Notes: generated by a model not told the origin, from the sequence alone. A DNA stretch of 64,000 nt from Porodaedalea pini (GCA_002794775.1 NBAY01000010.1:930001-994000); one strand, 5' to 3'; positions 1 through 11,471 are shown, counted from the stretch's first letter. Program-made: numbers and translations.

Positions 1-12
1 TTTAAGTTGCAG

Positions 13-446
13 ACGAGCTAATGATGCGTTTGGCGTATACACCACCTGAGGCACACGGGCGACCGACACTCTTTGAGGCCCAGCTCACCGTCCCGGCCGC
101 ATCGACGCTCCAGCTGTCGATGGACGTGACCAAGTCTTTCTTACGATACACCGAGCACCCTCCGGATGCGCAGCGCGGCTGGGACTTGCCGCCGGCTGTC
201 TTCGTCGTTGGTGGGAATGACTCAGCAACGCGCGGTCAGCGCGTTTACACTTCGGCGGTGCTCGTCGACGTCGCTACGCCGGACTTTAGCATGCCGTATA
301 ACGTGATTATCATGAGCAGCACGCTCATCGCGCTCATCTTCGGAAGCATCTTCAATCTTCTTACTCGCCGATTTGTCTCCATCGACGTTGGTGACAGCAA
401 TGCCAAGAGCGACAAGGAACTCGAACCTGAGAAGAGTGCTGGCTGA
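13..446 (+). CDS. GPI16: GPI transamidase subunit PIG-T/Gpi16, 3' end only
   Basis: This is the last exon of the PIG-T/Gpi16 gene, cut by the window edge; the splice acceptor is the CAG at 10-12. PIG-T is an ER membrane subunit of the complex that attaches GPI anchors to proteins. The visible part has the family signature FLRYTEHPPDAQRGWDLPPA in the lumenal domain. It is followed by the conserved stretch TPDFSMPYNVII, which leads into a single C-terminal membrane helix and the motif IFNLLTRRF before a short charged cytosolic tail. The match to the family is very close, so the identity is secure. The reading frame upstream of 13 has a stop at 3-5, which supports an intron there. The rest of the gene lies to the left of the window. 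Confidence 0.92.
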
Positions 447-2411
447 CTCGGGAAATGTATTCGTACTTATCTGTTATATTCTTGCTTGCTTTCTGGCTTC
501 ACCTTATTTCGTGCATCTTTGAGATTGAGTGGGCTATAATCTAGACGACGGACACGCGACGTCGTGTAGCGGGAGCATCTGGTTTTGAATCTTCCATTCG
601 TGCTTGCGGAGAAGCCAGCGATGCGGAGAGTAACGCCGCGTTTTGATCTCCCCAACCAAATCTCGGACAGATGATGCCTTGCGCGATCTCTTCTTCATAT
701 AAATCGGCCTTGAAGCTTCATCGCAAGGGCGAGGCAGAAATAGTGAGGAAACCCCCTTGTTCTTTATACCATCATCTGATCAACGTTTGACGGCATGTAT
801 GCAGATCTAGTTCTCGGCAAATAGGAACTGCATGCTGATCGTTCAAATGGGCGCGGAATGGAGACTATTGAGCCAACCCGATGTGCCGACGTAATGCCCG
901 CCGACATCGCAGGCACATTTTTGTGGATGTTAAATTGAGAGGTCGCCCGCACGACTACGCATGTTTCTCTTCTATTTCCTGCAGACGGGCAGCTCTTACG
1001 AGACATCTTGCACTGAGCACCTGAACACACCACTAGCCTGTCCAGGACCATCCTCATCAGTCAGATGGCACGCCTCTATCTTTCATTTGCTATGGCGTCT
1101 ATGCTCTCATGCGATCGCACACCTTGGTCCGCAACTGCTACATCTCGGCAAGATCTCTCAAGGAGAAGGTTCTCGGCAAGAAACGCTCTTCGATCGAGCA
1201 ATGAAGTCGAAGACCAGCAGAAGACTCCAGATAGGAAGAGGATAATTGGATTCTCATAAGTATGGGTGCCGGCATATGTGGGACCTGGATGCATATGCGC
1301 AAGGGCTTTATGATTGAGCTTCCGATAGCTAATGTGAGTAAGCAATAAACACGAATTACGGGACCAATACAGCATAAACGAACGTCCTGCAAAGTAGGAC
1401 CACTAGGTAGCAACAGCTCCAGAAGCGAATAAGCTCCTAATTTAGTTTCAACCCGAATGTGGCCTTTACACGTTTCTGGATTGCACCATATTTACACTGC
1501 ATCAACGTTATATAAGTGCGAAACCCCGAAGAGCGCCTTTCCTTCGTCCGAGACTTGGAAGAGGACCGTGAGGAAGACATGTTTAGGCAACTGTAATGCT
1601 GCCAAATACACCTTCCAGTATGACTGATGTTCTTTCTCTTGTTATCCTCGGCGAAGTACTATGCTTTGGGCGAGGCGAGGCGCCGCTCGCACACGTTTTT
1701 GGTCATACCCCCGTATCGCGTAATATGATGAAACAAGATTTTCTAAATGAGTAAGTAGCTTGAGCTCGTGTCTCAAAGTTGTCTCTACATGTGTCAATAT
1801 TTGGGAACCCCACGCTTATAGCTCGAATATGCTTCCATAAGGCTCTGCATATGCAGAGCGGTGTATCACTTCGAAGTATAGTACAGATTCGCACCATCCG
1901 ACACGATCCTTGCTTAGTCTGATACCTTCCGTGATCCCCACAGTGCATATTTAGCTTCTTCTGCTCAGCTGGGCAGGCACATGACAGCTTGCCCTAACCA
2001 ACTACCAGGACAACTCGAGCGCGAACACGAGAAGAATACAGCAACGAGCGACCGCGCCATGCACGTGCACTATCAGGCCACCGGTGAGGCCATTCGGCTA
2101 GCCACGCACTTGATGGGAAGGCATGGTTCTCGGTGGCGGAGGTTGGTGTTTAAAAGTCTGTGGCCGCTTCTCCTGCGACACTTATAAGAGGCCCGTTACA
2201 CCCCCTTTATATCAGAATCCTGTCCTCGTCCTTGTCTGACACTACCTCCGCCTCATTGTCATCACTACAAAAACTTTCGATGTGTCGAAGAATAGCGTGA
2301 GTTCAAGGCATTCTCTGAGACTGCTTGAAAGTACTGATACAATTTTGGTCCACACAGCAAAGGACGTCGCTTTTCTCGCTGCGGAGTATGATGCGCTCCC
2401 TTATTTTGACC
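447..2411. other. Intergenic, no gene recognised
   Basis: About 2 kb with only short unconserved reading frames on both strands. I see no repeats, RNA genes or recognisable protein fragments. A TATA-like TTATAA with a GC-rich flank near 2182-2190 could belong to the small gene that starts at 2412. Confidence 0.5.
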
Positions 2412-2780
2412 ATGGATTTCAATCTCTCAACTATAATCTATTACCTGCAGCATTTCCTCAGGCTGCAAGTCACCGCGATGGTGGACTGCAAATGCCGCGA
2501 TTGCGAATTGAGTATATGGCATCCCAAGGGCTGCACGAGTCGAACTTGCAAACGTGTGAGTCCTTGATCTCTGCTCCAGTCTACTCTACTTGGCTTTGCC
2601 CAATGTAGTAAGACAGATCCTGCTCTCCTTCTGCGCTCTCCTTGTGACAATCGTTCTAATATCATTTTCGTTTTCAAGAATTACGGACTAGATATTGAAG
2701 AGAACATCCAAATCATCGATGACTTCTGCTGGCCATGCACGTATGCGGCTCAACAATCAGCCCCTTTGTCAACTCGTTGA
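2412..2780 (+). CDS. Small cysteine-rich protein, 81 aa, two exons
   Basis: Exons 2412-2555 and 2679-2780 join in phase across a 123-nt intron (GTGAGT...CAAG) to give 81 residues. The protein has no clear signal peptide. Its core has six cysteines in pairs (CKCRDC, then CTSRTC about twelve residues on) and a second exon ending with CWPC. This spacing (CxCxxC...HPxxC...C, then a charged YGxDxEE segment) looks like a family of small agaricomycete proteins of unknown role that probably bind a metal, but I could not search for it. The start was chosen because it is the first ATG in the frame that reads through the cysteine motif. The other frames here are longer but show no such pattern. No function is assigned. 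Confidence 0.45.
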
Positions 2781-4921
2781 ACTTTGATGCAAAACTATTT
2801 TTCACTTTATTGGATGATTTATCGCGCATAGCACCCACAAAATTATTGTACCACGAGGCATCACTATTCGTCTTCCTGTTCCATTCAATTCGTAGGGTCA
2901 ATGCAACGATAGGCCTTATCGCTAGTCCAGTTTCTTGTTATCAATGACGTATGACTGATCGTATTTTGAGAGGAGTGGTTGCTGGCATGCGAGCAAGATA
3001 CGGGAGTGGAGGTTCTATATAATGCGCGAACTCTGTCAACCGCTATCGATTCGTAGAAGTCCTTCCATAATACGAGTATCTAACAGAATATCGCTTGCTT
3101 CTGATGAAGATGTTCCTGTGCAGCAAAAGGCAAGTTAGGATACAGCGAAATCGATCGAGCGTGCGCCTCGGATAGGTCTCGTAGTCACTAAGAAGTCTGA
3201 GGGTTTTCAGCCACTTCACCCTCCGGGGACGTTGCCACATTGCGGAAGCCACAATTCTGATACTTAGGGGATCGGAAACCTGCACCTCCAGCGTGAATTT
3301 AGACACAAGGAAGATACCGTGAGTCTATTGCGACGAAAGTGGTCTGATATATACGGCCCGGTGAGACACGTTCGTGAGTTCTGTGCGAAGGCACGGACTC
3401 GGAGCTTCGAGATAGCAGGATACATAGAGTGGTACGCGGTATGCGGCGCTCCGATATTGAGGAACCATATTACGAACCATGGATTGAGTACCCTCGCGGA
3501 AGGAGCGTGATGGATGTGTACGTATACGTATCGTAGTTGCCGGTGCCCTGGGTTTCCGAAGCACGTCCCGACCTTGTCGCGAGCTAGATACGGTTGATAT
3601 ATTCATGCTTCTAGTTCGGAAGACAAGGATAGGAGAGAGTATATGAGTTGAAGATCGACTGAGGTCATTGCATAGGCACTAATTTGGTTCCCTGGCGAAC
3701 GCTTCGGCATCTGAGAATCACGCTCAGTCACTCCTGCTATAGTCAAATTATAAGTTAGTCCTGTGACTATGAAGACCGAATGAAGCACAACGTGAGAAGT
3801 ATACGAGGATTTCCTCTCTATTGTGTGAGCTGGGTCATCAGACCAACGCCTTTTGTGTGTTTATTGAACGTGGATAGCAGTTAGTGGGCGTCAACTTAAA
3901 GATTTCCCGTTCAAATCTACTCTGTGATGTTGATGTGAGTTGGATGCCGTACTCTGTAGTGCGGAGTCGCGCAAGGAAGTTGAATGATTGGACTCTAGAG
4001 ACGAAGATGCAATGCGAGCACTGGTGTCTGGATCATCCATCGAGGAAACAATTCTCACGAATACAACTCAGAGTTTTGTATTCGTGAGAATCATTAATAA
4101 TGCCCCTGTCCTCGATCCTCAGGCTCCGGCAGTAGCTTTTTGCCTGAAACTCAAACGACGCCAACCACTCGAACAGCCACCCAAGACACTCAAGTTATAC
4201 GTTATTCCTCACGAGTCAACTTATGCAAGGAAAACTATTCCTTTAAAGTTCAGATTTCGCAGATGAATAGGATCAAGACGAGCGTTTTGATGCTTGAACG
4301 ACGTGCCAGCGGCAAGCCTTGGGTTGTTTCTACTTCAGCTACGGCCACCGACAACCCTGAACGGGCGTCCTTCCTTTCAACATGAGATAACAAGATTATT
4401 CTCTTCTCCGCTTCCCACGTCTTCTCTGCAGGAAACGTACGGAACAGTCACTACGCTGATTGCGGGTCCCAGTAATGTTGCGACCTCGGCCTGACGTCCT
4501 CGCACGAGCCTCCGAGGAATATTGAGCACACAGAAGCCCATCGGATCGTCGAATAGCTTTTCCAGAAAGCGGATTTCACAAGTCACTTGGAGCTTGAGGA
4601 CTGTTCTCAACATCTTGTCGACTAAACGACTACCTAGGTGTACAAGTACTGGAAAGGTCATCATTTGCTGGTCTCTCCTGAGAGGACATCCTTCGCGGCA
4701 ACGGCAATTGGTGCTCAAGTGTCTGTCGTATGAATCATGCATGAGATTCAAATTTAGGCTCTTGCACTCCATACGCTCGTCTGCCCGCTGTCTTTCACGG
4801 CAGCAATCCGTGACAATCGTGTACTTCACTTGACCAGGTCTCCTCGTTTGTTGTGCTATAAATCCGCCAGAATTGCTTGGGTGAATGTGCAGCGTTGCTT
4901 CCTGACCGGCCTGCCGCACAC
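2781..4921. other. Intergenic, no gene recognised
   Basis: Long gene-poor stretch. A 180-codon open frame on the minus strand (4377-4919) has no recognisable domain and an unlikely composition. The only structure I noted is the perfect stem-loop at 4051-4091. Confidence 0.45.
4051..4091. repeat. Perfect 16-bp inverted repeat (stem-loop)
   Basis: Arms 4051-4066 and 4076-4091 (ATTCTCACGAATACAA and its exact complement) are separated by 9 nt. No gene lies next to it, so a terminator role is not supported. It may be the footprint of a small foldback element. Confidence 0.8.
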
Positions 4922-5750
4922 ATGAAGCCCATTAGCATTTCCATACTATTCTTCGCACTCCCTCTGGGCGTTCTGGGAGTGCTCTTCGAACCTCATCTTA
5001 TCCTTGACAAGTGTGCTGGGGCATATGCTGTGAAGTCTTCAACTATCAAAGCTGATGGACATGAGATCCAACGCTTCACGTATTATTGCCCAGACGGAAG
5101 CCTCGTGGAGGCGCTGGATTTATTGCGGCCGACAGCCAGCCTCGACATTCCAGCCAGCAGTCTTGAGCGGCGCACACCCTGCGCCTGAGTGCCAATGTGG
5201 CCAATCCTGTACGCATCGCCTCTACATCTTCCGAGACATTTGACTGAGATTCGCTTTTTCTTTACGCAGTTGGATGCGGATGCTCAAACATAACAGCCGC
5301 CGCACCCAATCCGAACGATTTCTCGGTATTTATAATTCTATGAAGGTTGCCTCGCGAGTCGGAAATCCTACATTTGTCGTACAGCCGAACAATATCGAGA
5401 TTCTCACGTTTCAATCATGCGGCTTTGATTGGGCGAACGCGGGTGGTATTCCGCTGGAGTTTTGTTGGTTCTTATTCTGAATCTTTGAGACTCAGATTAA
5501 ACTTGTCTATGGCAATTATTTAGGCTGCTATCGGAGGAGTTCTTAACCAAAACTTTTTCGCAAGCAGCGGAGGATTGAGTGCAAACTGCAATGCAAGTGA
5601 TGGGCTGTGGTAGCTATTGTAAAGCTTAAATCTTAGTAATTTTTTTTCTATACTCATCTTACTACAGGGCTTTCCGTGGTGATACTCTTTGGCATTTGTG
5701 TCGGTGGGATTTTATTGGGTGCCATCATGCTGTCCAAGCACTTACATTAA
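4922..5750 (+). pseudogene. Broken gene for a secreted or single-pass membrane Cys-rich protein
   Basis: The first exon (from ATG 4922) encodes a good signal peptide (ISILFFALPLGVLGVLF), then 88 codons to a stop. Homology-like pieces continue in other frames. There is CQCGQSC near 5190-5207, an acceptor at 5267 followed by CGCSNITAAAPNPND, and then, one frame over, YNSMKVASRVGNPTFVV up to about 5470. An exon at 5524-5596 reads AAIGGVLNQNFF. A last exon, 5668-5750, encodes a hydrophobic helix (LSVVILFGICVGGILLGAI) and a stop. The CxCGxxC...PNPND...C layout resembles agaricomycete secreted proteins of unknown function. At least two frame changes (around 5180 and around 5318) are needed, so it is scored as broken. 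A few sequencing errors could give the same picture. Confidence 0.4.
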
Positions 5751-6650
5751 TATTGCAGCTCTTTCTGATGTTTTATTCTTCTACGCCATCATTTCGACAG
5801 GTTTATATATTATCATCCAGAGCTTTTGTAATACACGAATTCTGTACATGTCTGTTGGAATCTTTTTGGGACTTACAAAGTTACATTTTCGTCTGAATCA
5901 CTTGTGCGTACATAAGCGATTGTATTAATAAGCCGCCGCGCAGCCGACCCGAACTCCAGTCTCGGTTGACTACGGCCATGCTCATTGTTCCTCGCGTTCA
6001 CGTCCTTGTATTCTCTGGATCGTTGGATAATCAGAGTATCTTGGATACTATTGGGGTTTATGCTGCGGGTTTGGCGACTTGCAAAACATTGCAGCGGTAC
6101 TAGTACCGGCGCAGTCATCGTACACCCTACTTGCGCTATGAGCCGCGACAAGCTGCGCGAACGATTACTCAGTCTTGCTCTCTTTCCATCTCCCAAGTTG
6201 AATGCTCGGGAACCGGTCAATTCTATGATTAAGCTTTACGGCTTATTGTATCGGCATGAAGTCTTTCGGGGTGGCTTGTCTCGGAGTCGATAGAGGATTC
6301 GTCACCACGCCACTCGCTCGATTCAGTCGACAACAAGCATCTAGACCACGACTCGGAACATCACAATAGATGGACAAACTAAACATACAAGACATCTAGG
6401 CGTATCCGAGCCCATTCGAAGCTCAACAACTAGGTCTCGACTCTTTGGTACGCTTCGCGTACCACACCCGAAACAACATTTCGACATCGGATGTCTGAAT
6501 CCTGCTCTTCGCGGCGGATGGTCCTCCAAGGCTGTGCTTTCATTGCATTATTTAAGTACGCACTGCGCATTGGAGTCTTTACACTCTTGAACCTCTTATC
6601 CTTATCTTGCACTCGCTCTCGACCACCGCAGCACCCATCACCCCATCATT
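5751..6650. other. Intergenic, no gene recognised
   Basis: Short unconserved frames only. It probably includes the promoter of the gene that starts at 6651. Confidence 0.45.
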
Positions 6651-7877
6651 ATGATTTGCACTCGGTCCGCGCCCTCGAATTCCGGCTCGAGCCATTGCAC
6701 AGCCTCCCAACGAGAGATATATCTACATGCACTCGAGCAGGAGCGGGAAGAAGTCCTCACGGAGGCATACGCCCACAAGACACCTGCTTCACCTCGAAGC
6801 CATACCAACTCCCACTACACATCCGACTTTGGGTATTATACGTCGGTCGACGCATCCCATCGCTCAATGTACGACGAACGTGGCCGCCAGCGTAACTTCC
6901 GCGAGACGGTGTCCCAGCGCCAGGAACGTCTCGAGTTCATTCGTCGCCAGGAATGTGCACGCAGGCTTGCTCACAAAGGCCGCCAGGACCCGTCAGTCTC
7001 TGAATATGCTATTGTAAGTATACCTCAGGTTCTGCTCTTTGTCTCCTTATTCATCCGGTTTTTACCTCAGAAACGTCTTGCACCTCCCCATTCGCGACCT
7101 GCCGAACGCGTGCAGGCTGCAGTTAGAATCCAACGCGCCTACCGCGCGTATCGTGCACTTGGCGCACTCACCATCTTCGAGCGACGCATCATAGCAGCAT
7201 CTGACTCATTGCTCGACGCACACTCCGCTTTCTCTTATTTGCGCGCACGCGCTGCGGAGCTGGGTGCCCTTGGCGCATTACTTGATGTTGCACCACATAT
7301 GACCGACGACCCGCGGGTCCTGCGTAAGGTCCGCCGGGTAACGGAGACGCTGCGTCGAGCGTTTGAGCAGGCCGAACGATTAGAGAAGGAACGGGAAGGC
7401 AGAGGTATATGGGTGCACCAGACACACGTCGCTCACGTTGGGAGTGGACGTATCCGCTCACTGAACACGATCCCCGAAGACGACGCATCCGACTCTGAGC
7501 TTGACGACTTCGACTACCCCCGCGATTCCGGGGCGGAATGCTCAAAGAGGCGCGACATTGTCACGACCACACCATCGACCGACAACGAAGACTGGCGATG
7601 GATGGACGGCTCGTCGTCAGACTCAGACTCAGACTCCTCCGACAACACTGAGGAGGACCTTGAGCTCGGCTCGGGAGTGCCTGAGGGCGCGGACGCGGGT
7701 ATCTCGGAAGTGCGTCGCGCAGCGATCATCGCTCTCTGCTCGGGCTCCGCACGACAACAGGAGTGGATCGCGCAGATCCTGACTGCACCACCCTTGCACC
7801 GGCCGGAGCAGCATTCCAGCGTGTCCAAGGTTCCTGCGCTGCTCACCGTCTCGGAAGAGTCGGAGTGCGTAGCGTGA
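6651..7877 (+). CDS. IQ-motif protein of unknown function
   Basis: Starts at ATG 6651 and ends at TGA 7877. A 57-nt intron at 7014-7070 (GTAAGT...CTCAG) is in frame, so the unspliced frame is also open. The spliced protein is about 389 aa. The N-terminal part is rich in Ser, His and Arg, with a glutamine/arginine helix (QRQERLEFIRRQECARRLA). After the intron comes an IQ-like calmodulin-binding motif, AAVRIQRAYRAYRA, and a helical segment rich in Ala, Leu and Arg. The C-terminal third is acidic, with a Ser/Asp repeat (SSSDSDSDSSDNTEEDLELG). The layout (basic helix, IQ motif, helical bundle) recalls fungal IQ/BAG-type proteins, but I cannot confirm a BAG domain. No neighbour suggests a role. 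Confidence 0.7.
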   Translation: MICTRSAPSNSGSSHCTASQREIYLHALEQEREEVLTEAYAHKTPASPRSHTNSHYTSDFGYYTSVDASHRSMYDERGRQRNFRETVSQRQERLEFIRRQECARRLAHKGRQDPSVSEYAIVSIPQVLLFVSLFIRFLPQKRLAPPHSRPAERVQAAVRIQRAYRAYRALGALTIFERRIIAASDSLLDAHSAFSYLRARAAELGALGALLDVAPHMTDDPRVLRKVRRVTETLRRAFEQAERLEKEREGRGIWVHQTHVAHVGSGRIRSLNTIPEDDASDSELDDFDYPRDSGAECSKRRDIVTTTPSTDNEDWRWMDGSSSDSDSDSSDNTEEDLELGSGVPEGADAGISEVRRAAIIALCSGSARQQEWIAQILTAPPLHRPEQHSSVSKVPALLTVSEESECVA

Positions 7878-8274
7878 CTTTTCTCATTGGATTTCGGACC
7901 ATATCGGAATATTGACTTCTTACTCATGCTCTTTATCCAAGCCGTTCCAATGTTTTGACGGAATTCTGCATTTTGTTTCCGTAGATCGTGCAATGTATCC
8001 TACATTTCGTACTCTATTTCTCGAAAAGATTAGTATATAAAAACGCCGAAAATAACCATACCTGCATTCTATTATCGCCCGGATCCTCATACTTGGAAAT
8101 TGGAGCCTGAATATTGGCGTACGAGGAAGGGAGAAAAGAAGAAACGACCAGGGCTTAAATTCAAGAGTGTGTCTTATGTAAGCATGGGACTATCGTGAGC
8201 ATCGAGCGTTCGTCGCACTCCTCTCGTCATTTTGCTTTTGACGTCCACTGCCGACGCACACGCCGATCAGCGCA
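7878..8274. other. Intergenic with likely EB1 promoter
   Basis: No gene. A TATA-like TATATAAA at 8034-8041 lies about 235 nt upstream of the EB1 start codon. Confidence 0.45.
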
Positions 8275-9481
8275 ATGGGCGAGTCACGTACAGAACTCAT
8301 TGCTTGGGTCAATGAGCTCCTGCAGCTCAACTACACGAAGGTTGAGCAGTGCGGCACGGGCGGCGCATACTGCCAGATCATGGACTCCATCTACGGTACG
8401 CACCGCGCTCTTTATCACGCTGGCGCGTCTTAGACTAATTCGAGGTACTTTGCTTCCTAACCTCCTTTCAATGTGTTAAATTTCTCTGCGGATGTTTCGA
8501 CGATGCGGTCTTGTTCACGTTGGGATGACGCGCTTTGAAATCTCTTTGGTCGGTTTGGGCGGCACTGGCAGGCGATGTGCCCATGACGCGAGTGAAGATG
8601 AATGCAAAGCACGAATACGAGTTCCTTGCAAATTATAAAGTTCTGCAGAACGTCTTCAAGCAGAAGAAAATCGACAAGGTGCGTGATCTTGCGTTGCGTG
8701 GCTCGGCTCGTCAGTGAGGGTCTGACTGAACGCGTTCCGTCCCCGAAGCCAATACTCGTGGAGAAACTCGTAAAATGCAAAATGCAGTGCGTGCCCTTGA
8801 ATCCGCTCCTCTCCTCTCTTCTCTTCTCCGTGCTCACACGGCCCCGCCTTAGAGACAATCTCGAGTTCCTGCAGTGGATCAAGAAATTCTGGGATGCGAA
8901 CTACGGAGGGCAGGGCTACGATCCTGTTGCACGGCGACGTGGAGCACCCACGGACACTCCAGCGACGATCGCGCCCATCGGTGGAGGAGGCGGTGCGCGC
9001 AGCGTATCTGGTGCGGGCTTGCACGCAGGCGCGTCGCGTCCGGGCGGGCGCACCCCGATCGGCGGCCCGCGCGCAGGGAGCGCACAATCGAACGAAGCGG
9101 TGCAGGCGCTCCGGAACCAGCTGGCGGAGATGAGCGCACACCTCGAGGGACTCGAGAAGGAGCGCGATTTCTACTTTGCGAAGGTGCGCCTTTGCTTTTC
9201 TTTTTTTTTTTTCCTTTCGCGAGTAGCTTGTGCACGTGATTGATCCGGAGTCGTAGCTTCGGGATATCGAGATCCTCGTGCAGCAGCAGGCAGAGGAGAA
9301 CGAAAAGGCAGGGGCAGAGGACAATACCTTGGCGGAGATACAAAAGATATTATATTCCACCGAGGTGCGTGCTTGCACATTTATCGATAGCATACATCTG
9401 ACAGTGCTTCCTCGCACTATATAGGAAGGGTTCGAGGTCCCGGAAGGAACGCCCGGAGTGGACGAAGAGGAGACGTTCTGA
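8275..9481 (+). CDS. BIM1: EB1/Mal3/Bim1 microtubule plus-end binding protein
   Basis: Six exons: 8275-8395, 8572-8678, 8749-8786, 8853-9183, 9257-9364 and 9425-9481. All introns are GT-AG and the frame is kept throughout. EB1 proteins track growing microtubule ends and recruit other plus-end factors in spindle and interphase arrays. The N-terminal calponin-homology domain is complete: [46 protein letters not shown] and [16 protein letters not shown] Gly/Ala/Arg-rich linker follows. The EB1 coiled-coil dimer region is [20 protein letters not shown], and the acidic tail ends in EEETF, close to the EEY/F end that binds CAP-Gly proteins. Length (about 253 aa) fits the family. The intron of 176 nt is longer than the others (60-73 nt). 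Confidence 0.93.
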
Positions 9482-9774
9482 TCGTGCCGTGAAGTCGTAT
9501 CATCTCCTCCTCCGCATTCTGCATGTCGTCTCCTGCCGCTCACATCTTGCACTACCCGTCCTCTTCTTTCAATGCCTCAAACGCTCCAGTTGGAATTTGC
9601 TACTTTCTCATGAACCAGTCAAAGCGTCGTACTAGCCGTCACGCAATTAATCCACTCATCCATCTGCCTCTTTTGCCTTTAAATTGTTGGAACACTAGCT
9701 TGTCAAGATACATGTAGAAGGGTACAAGAAATGTACGTTGATGCTGGTACGCCGGAGAAATCTTCGACAGCCAA
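9482..9774. other. Intergenic, 3' flank of EB1
   Basis: No gene seen. The tandem SMP repeat array begins at about 9775. Confidence 0.4.
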
Positions 9775-9875
9775 CAATTGCACCGAGAGGGAACCATATG
9801 CATGGCTGATAAGTTGTCTCGTCAAAACGTGTCGAATGCACCTAACTCATTTTGCTCGTATGCTACTGACACAAT

Positions 9876-10349
9876 TCAAGCGAACACCATGCTTTCAAGA
9901 TTCGCTCTATCGAGAAATACAATTCGTCTGAAGCTCGGTACAATCCGTGTCAAAAATAGGGCTGGTAGTACAAAATTTGAAACCACAAAATGCGAATGCC
10001 ACTTTATTCCTCTTCTCGACTTGATCCAATGCTGGGTTTCACTTCTTTCCATGCCCTCCGCCGCCTTTCCGCCGCCGCCGCCGCCTCCTCCACTCCTCCC
10101 ACCACCACCGCCGCTCTTCGACGCTCCGCCTCCACCTGCTTTGGGTGCGTGACTGGCCTGGGGCTCGTTCCGGGAGGCAGCCGCCTGAGCACGCGCAGGC
10201 CATGAGCCCTTGCCATGATCATTCCCGGATTTCGTCTGTCGACGAAGATGTGAAACGGGTTTATTACTATTACTATTAGAAGGCTGATTTTATCGCACCT
10301 GCGTGGACACGATACGCGCCGCGTCTTCACGAGTCATCAGATCAGGCAT
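9876..10349 (-). CDS. SMP-domain (LEA-like) small protein, copy A, frameshifted tail
   Basis: Exon 1 is 10299-10349 and exon 2 is 9876-10235, split by a 63-nt intron. The start MTREDAARIVSTQ, followed by GNDHGKGSWPARAQAAASRN, fits the SMP motif (DAARIQS...GKGxFAARAQSAAxRN) of seed-maturation/LEA group proteins. These are hydrophilic and linked to desiccation and stress tolerance in plants and fungi. A Gly/Ser/Lys-rich tail follows. Compared with copy B, one base is missing shortly after the last GGK block. This removes the B-type stop and extends the frame into 3' sequence for about 60 unconserved residues. This is the best preserved copy in the SMP motif but has a damaged end. The tail may be shorter if the missing base is a sequence error. 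Confidence 0.65.
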
Positions 10350-10449
10350 AGTGGCGCAGAGTTGAGTAAATGTTCAAAGCAGGATAAAATATGATGTGAG
10401 TTTGTTTGTGGTGTCTCTGGACTCTGGTTTGTGAGGCGGATGCTGGGAG

Positions 10450-10470
10450 AGGGGCTCACGATTCTTATAT
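10450..10470 (-). promoter_or_regulatory. STRE-like CCCCT plus TATA-like box, SMP copy A
   Basis: Read on the minus strand: ATATAAG (10465-10470) lies about 116 nt upstream of the start codon and CCCCT (10450-10454) just upstream of that. CCCCT is the fungal stress-response element core. The same pair sits at the same distance in copy B and in the orphan block, which supports function; the role is inferred. Confidence 0.45.
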
Positions 10471-11057
10471 CTTTTCAGCGGACTAATTCGGGCAAGGTTT
10501 GTGTGTGGAAGATGGAGGGATGCTCTATCGCCCAGTCATGTGCGGGCGCCTGGTGGTCAGCATTCAAAGACCGCCAGACAGGAAAAGGCATCGCAACTTC
10601 AGCGGCCAAAGCACGATTTGGGGCTGATAGAATTAGAAGGCGAGATGACTGTCCAAATGGGCGGCTTAACTCAGGTCATCTCATGCTCCACGTCTACATG
10701 CTTCGAGACGCTCGTTCTATGCACATCGAAGTTTAGAGACGGGCGTCTCTGGAACTGAACCTTGCTGCCATTTTAAGCATTGTGCAATCGTTCTTTCGGA
10801 AAGTTGGACCAAGAAGGAACTTTGGCTGATAAGTTATCTCAGCCAGACGTGTCGAATGCGTCTAACATCAGCTTGTTCGTATGCTACTACTGATACATTC
10901 AAGTGCTTTCAACATTCGCTCTGTCGAGAACCACAATTCGTCTGAAGCTCGATACAATCTATCTCAAAAGTAAGGCTCATGATACAAAATTCGAAACCAC
11001 AAAATACGGATGCCACTGTTTTATACTCCTTTTCTCGACTTGATCCAATACCGCGTT

Positions 11058-11350
11058 TCACTTCCTTCCAGGCCCTCCACCGCTCTTTCCGCCGCCGCCG
11101 CCACTCTTTCCGCCGCCGCTGCCACTCTTCGACGCTCCGCCTCCACCTGCTTTGGGTGATTGGGGTGCATCTCGGGAGGCTGCAGCCTGAGGGGTCGCAG
11201 GCGACGAGCCCTTGCCAAGATCACGCCCGGGTTTCGTCTGTTGTACGTAAAAGAAGGACGAAGGTGTCAGAGGAGATGATTGAAGTGCTGTTTATATCTC
11301 ACCTGCGTAGACACGATATGCGCCGCGGTCTGCTTCGCAATATGGGGCAT
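11058..11350 (-). CDS. SMP-like small Gly-rich protein, copy B (intact)
   Basis: Exon 1 is 11303-11350 and exon 2 is 11058-11237, with a 65-nt intron; 75 residues. It begins MPHIAKQTAAHIVSTQ, then DLGKGSSPATPQAAASRD, which aligns with the SMP motif of copy A, although the acidic-alanine core (EDAARI) has changed to QTAAHI. The tail is made of SGGGGGK-type repeats and ends GPGRK. Of the three tandem copies this one has the cleanest frame and a natural stop. As with other LEA-like proteins, the composition predicts a disordered, water-binding protein. Whether it still works as an SMP protein is uncertain because the motif has drifted. Confidence 0.65.
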
Positions 11351-11450
11351 GGTGGCGCAGAGTTGTGTAAATTCACGGAGCGGGGCAAGATGTGATGTGA
11401 GGTTGTTCGTGGTGTCTCTGGACTCTGGTTTATGAGGTGTATGCTGGTCG

Positions 11451-11471
11451 AGGGGCTCACGATTCTTATAT
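11451..11471 (-). promoter_or_regulatory. STRE-like CCCCT plus TATA-like box, SMP copy B
   Basis: Minus-strand ATATAAG (11466-11471) and CCCCT (11451-11455), about 116 nt upstream of the copy B start, as in copy A. Confidence 0.45.

Noticed and set aside
4377..4919. 180-codon minus-strand open frame
   Set aside because: No domain, no start context, and the composition looks random; the plus-strand gene relic at 4922 starts just downstream.
8656..9552. Long minus-strand frames opposite the EB1 gene
   Set aside because: They are shadows of GC-rich EB1 coding and linker sequence; the plus strand has a full conserved protein.
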